Below, one piece after another: positions 61,513 through 64,000 of a stretch of DNA of 64,000 nt. The translations under genes were made by a program, and so were the position numbers. The stretch comes from Flavobacterium anseongense (GTDB taxonomy: Bacteria > Bacteroidota > Bacteroidia > Flavobacteriales > Flavobacteriaceae). The stretch lies in NCBI RefSeq assembly GCF_021608185.1, contig NZ_JAKIHN010000005.1, positions 186,001 to 250,000 on the forward strand. The letters run 5' to 3'. Under the pieces are notes generated by a model that was given only the letters and a program-made list of their open reading frames with translations, searched no databases and was not told the origin of the DNA. Numbering within the stretch: position 1 is the first letter of the stretch; each line of letters begins with the position of its first letter.

Positions 61513-62379
61513 ATGAAAACAAAACTCTCGCCTGTAATTGCCGGAACCATGAACTGGGGAATTTGGGACAAAAAATTGAACACTACGGAAATGGAGCATT
61601 TGATGCACATTTGTATCGAAAATCAAATCAGTACTTTTGACCATGCGGATATTTATGGAAATTATACTACAGAAGCAGATTTTGGGAAGGCTTTTAGTCA
61701 AAGTAACATCGACAGAAATAAAATACAATTGATTTCAAAGTGTGGCATTCAAAATACGGGTGCCAGAAATAATTCTATTAAGCACTATGATTATTCAAAG
61801 GATTATATCATTTGGTCGGTAGAAAACTCTTTAAAAAATTTGCAGACCGATTATTTGGATGTGCTTTTGTTACATCGCCCAAGTCCGTTGATGGTTGCCG
61901 ATGAAGTTGCCGAAGCGGTGGATAAATTAAAAAAAGAAGGCAAAATTATCGACTTTGGCGTTTCCAATTTCACCGCATGGCAAACAGAATTGATTCGTCA
62001 AAAAACGGAAATCAATTATAACCAAATACAATTTTCGGCAACACACCATGAAGCAATGCTTGACGGAAGTTTAGATTATATGCAGTTGCACAACATTCGT
62101 CCAATGAGTTGGAATCCGCTTGGAACTGTTTTCAGAGAAGATATTGAGCAAACAAGAAGACTGAAAAGACTGTTGGCACAATTGGTTGATAAATACCATT
62201 TAGGTTCGGATACCATTTTGTTAGCCTGGGTTTTAAAACATCCGGCGAATGTTATTCCGGTTGCCGGAACAGTAAACATTGCTCGAATTCAAGCCTTAAT
62301 GAAAGCGGTTGAAATGGATTTAGACCAACTCGATTGGTTTGCGATTTGGACAGAAAGCATGGGGAATAAAGTACCGTAA
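61513..62379 (+). CDS. Aldo/keto reductase
   Basis: A 288-residue NADPH-dependent oxidoreductase with the TIM-barrel features of the AKR family: DHADIYGNYTTEADFG (catalytic D and Y, about 38-55), LISKCGI (catalytic K), YLDVLLLHRPSP, and SNFTAWQ. Substrate unknown. It is a single gene; a heptad palindrome follows. Confidence 0.93.
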   Translation: MKTKLSPVIAGTMNWGIWDKKLNTTEMEHLMHICIENQISTFDHADIYGNYTTEADFGKAFSQSNIDRNKIQLISKCGIQNTGARNNSIKHYDYSKDYIIWSVENSLKNLQTDYLDVLLLHRPSPLMVADEVAEAVDKLKKEGKIIDFGVSNFTAWQTELIRQKTEINYNQIQFSATHHEAMLDGSLDYMQLHNIRPMSWNPLGTVFREDIEQTRRLKRLLAQLVDKYHLGSDTILLAWVLKHPANVIPVAGTVNIARIQALMKAVEMDLDQLDWFAIWTESMGNKVP

Positions 62380-62453
62380 ATTTACGAAGTTTGAGGTACG
62401 AGGTACAAAGTAAAATAATAACTTCGTATTTTGTACTTCGTAAATCGTACTTC
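62371..62453. repeat. Heptad-word palindrome between aldo/keto reductase and AlbA-type genes
   Basis: Left arm: TACGAAG, TTTGAGG, TACGAGG, TACAAAG (62383-62410). Right arm: CTTCGTA, TTTTGTA, CTTCGTA, AATCGTA (62422-62449). Each word is 7 bp and right words are reverse complements of left words. The left arm begins within the last bases of the reductase gene and the right arm ends 6 nt before the next ATG. Confidence 0.9.
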
Positions 62454-62455
62454 CA

Positions 62456-63607
62456 ATGATTAACAAACGTCTTCTCATAAAAAACCTACTCGCTCACAAT
62501 GATGAGTGCAGTTTTTATGATAAGAAGCGTCAATTAAATTTGCATACCAAAGAAGGAAAAAGCAAGTTTTTAAAACATATTTGTGCTTTGTCTAATTCCA
62601 ATCCCTCGAATAATTCTTATATTGTTGTTGGTGTTGAAGATCAGGACAACGAAATTGTTGGGGATGATTTTTTTGACGATAGCCGAATTCAGAATTTGGT
62701 TAATGCTTATTTGGAAAATCCGCCAAAAATTCAATATGAAAATGTACCTTTTCCCAACTTGCCTAAAGACAGAGTTGTAGGTTTGGTAACTATTAAACCA
62801 AAGCATAAGGCATCGTTTTTTAAGAAAAACATTCATACCATTTTGGCCAATACTACTTTTGTCAGAGTCGGAAGTAACACCATGCCTACGGAAGAAAAAA
62901 TTCCATATTCAAAACAGAATATCGAAACGGTTATCAGTATTGAAAACAGTTCGAGAAACAGCATTGCACACACATTGGACGGCGTGATTGATTTTATGAA
63001 TAATCGACACAAGGACATGACTTCGCAGTATAATGTTTTTAAAGAATTGTTTGTGATATGTTGGGCCGGAGTTCCAAAAAAAATTAGAGACACAACCTAT
63101 CTTTCGCGTGTGGATATTGAGTTAATTAACGAGCAAATCAAACTTTTTTACTCGGCACTTGATGTGGTTTCTATTAGTTATGACGAGCAGAGTTTTACGA
63201 TTATTGAGCACGTAGCACTTGGACTGAATGACAAAACGAGTTATTATCCACTGGAACAATTGACCATTCATTTTTTTGACAATGGCTATTATAAAATGGA
63301 AACCAAAATGCTCTTTGAACCACCGGCATATAATAAAAAAATGCTTCATCATATTTATAATGCTACTGTTGCAGTAATTAATAAACTCGAAAAAGGATTA
63401 ACGCTCACAGAAAGGGAAGAAAAGGATTTAGAAAATTTAGCATCCACTTTGATGATTTGTTATCTGAACGGTTTTGATGAAGCAAAGCAAAAGCTGATAG
63501 ATGTCAAACTTTTTTTAAAGGCTCAAAAAAATCCAACCGTATATTTGAGTTTTAAAGAAGCGATGCGAATATTAAGAAAAATGAAATACGATACAAACAA
63601 TGCGTAG
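62456..63607 (+). CDS. AlbA_2/Schlafen-type domain protein
   Basis: A 383-residue protein. The N-terminal part (about 10-150) is an AlbA_2 (Schlafen-core) fold: LHTKEGKSKFLKHICALSNS, NNSYIVVGVEDQDNEIVGDD and the conserved strand pattern before FVRVGSNTMPTEEK. The remaining 230 residues are helical without a known domain. AlbA_2 proteins can bind or cleave nucleic acids or act as regulators; no catalytic claim is possible here. It overlaps the next gene by 8 nt, so the two are co-translated. Confidence 0.8.
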   Translation: MINKRLLIKNLLAHNDECSFYDKKRQLNLHTKEGKSKFLKHICALSNSNPSNNSYIVVGVEDQDNEIVGDDFFDDSRIQNLVNAYLENPPKIQYENVPFPNLPKDRVVGLVTIKPKHKASFFKKNIHTILANTTFVRVGSNTMPTEEKIPYSKQNIETVISIENSSRNSIAHTLDGVIDFMNNRHKDMTSQYNVFKELFVICWAGVPKKIRDTTYLSRVDIELINEQIKLFYSALDVVSISYDEQSFTIIEHVALGLNDKTSYYPLEQLTIHFFDNGYYKMETKMLFEPPAYNKKMLHHIYNATVAVINKLEKGLTLTEREEKDLENLASTLMICYLNGFDEAKQKLIDVKLFLKAQKNPTVYLSFKEAMRILRKMKYDTNNA

Positions 63608-64000
63608 AAAATTAGTAATAGGTGATATCCACGGAGGATTGAGGGCATTGCATCAAGTTATGGAAAGAGCAAAAGTCAGTAAAGATGACACATTGATTTT
63701 TCTTGGTGATTATGTTGACGGCTGGAGCGAATCACCACAAGTGATAGATTGCTTACTCGATTTAGACTCGAAGCAGGAATGTGTTTTCATCCGAGGAAAT
63801 CACGATGATTTATTGTTGGATTGGCTGACGGGAAACACTAAAAATTTTGATGAAACTATGTGGTATCATCATGGCGGAGAAGCCACAGTTTTAGCTTATG
63901 CCAATGTTTCGGAAGCAACAAAGCAACTTCATATTGACTTTTTGAAATCGCTTAAAAATTATTTTTTAGATGATCAAAACCGACTGTTTATTCATGCCGG
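63600..64000 (+). CDS. Metallophosphoesterase (partial, cut by window end)
   Basis: The frame starts with ATG at 63600 and continues past the window end; about 133 residues are visible. Motifs GDIHGG (8-13), GDYVDGW (about 41-47) and GNHDD (about 68-72) are the metal-binding signature of calcineurin-like phosphatases of the PrpA/ApaH-type serine/threonine phosphatase group. Substrate unknown. It overlaps the AlbA-type gene by 8 nt. Confidence 0.88.
   Translation, partial: MRRKLVIGDIHGGLRALHQVMERAKVSKDDTLIFLGDYVDGWSESPQVIDCLLDLDSKQECVFIRGNHDDLLLDWLTGNTKNFDETMWYHHGGEATVLAYANVSEATKQLHIDFLKSLKNYFLDDQNRLFIHA

Overview
The window reads as ordinary, AT-rich chromosome of a Flavobacteriaceae bacterium, most likely Flavobacterium or a close relative. 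The evidence is the gene content (head-GIN/DUF2807, DUF4175, DUF4837, DUF2480 and DUF3078 proteins, a complete Bat aerotolerance operon, both GltX and GlnS), the Bacteroidota promoter signature (-7 box TANNTTTG) in front of many genes, and the lack of Shine-Dalgarno sites. No prophage, plasmid, CRISPR array or insertion sequence is visible. All names come from reading the sequence; no database was searched.

Layout. 1-382: AT-rich gap with DnaA-box-like words. 383-4.0 kb: RNase R, a GIN-domain protein, a LysE-type exporter. 4.1-11 kb: tRNA-Cys, folB, glnS, a YtxH/holin-like/small-protein operon, an SPFH protein, an outer-membrane protein, gltX. 11-18.5 kb: DUF4175 giant, ybeY, mnmG, methyltransferase, OmpH-like lipoprotein, with two parS-like sites around mnmG. 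18.5-33 kb: DoxX-like, holB, pgk, a five-LysM lytic transglycosylase, DUF4837, ElaA-like GNAT, OmpA, CTP protease, rnpA, M1 and S8 peptidases, an MBL hydrolase. 33.2-42.3 kb: SUF iron-sulfur genes in two blocks (sufA-B-[four-helix ORF]-C-D, then sufS-orf-sufE-MIP18/PaaD-like-DUF2480), split by a serine hydrolase. 42.3-51.8 kb: DUF3078, metB, DinB, arsC-like, EamA, yicC, gmk, nadD, gpsA, pheS. 51.9-61.3 kb: minus-strand moxR-DUF58-batX-batA-batB-batC-batD-batE. 61.5-64 kb: aldo/keto reductase, an AlbA/Schlafen-type protein and a metallophosphoesterase cut by the window end.

The most interesting signal lies between genes. At least a dozen gaps hold imperfect palindromes whose arms are 3-5 tandem, degenerate copies of a 6-8 bp word, most often 7 bp; the right-arm words are reverse complements of the left-arm words. 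The words differ from site to site but the architecture is kept. The elements usually abut a start codon or a -7 box. Two sites share an identical 35-nt stretch in inverted orientation. In one element, inside the SUF operon, the loop is replaced by an S23-type four-helix-bundle ORF whose ATG is the end of the left arm; this recalls the intervening sequences of some 23S rRNAs.

Other unexplained signals are two copies of a structured RNA-like element beside sufD and dinB with one compensatory base-pair change (possibly Flavo-1, from memory), two 17-bp direct repeats exactly 21 bp apart upstream of the pgk promoter, and two mutually exclusive hairpins before the MIP18/PaaD-like gene.
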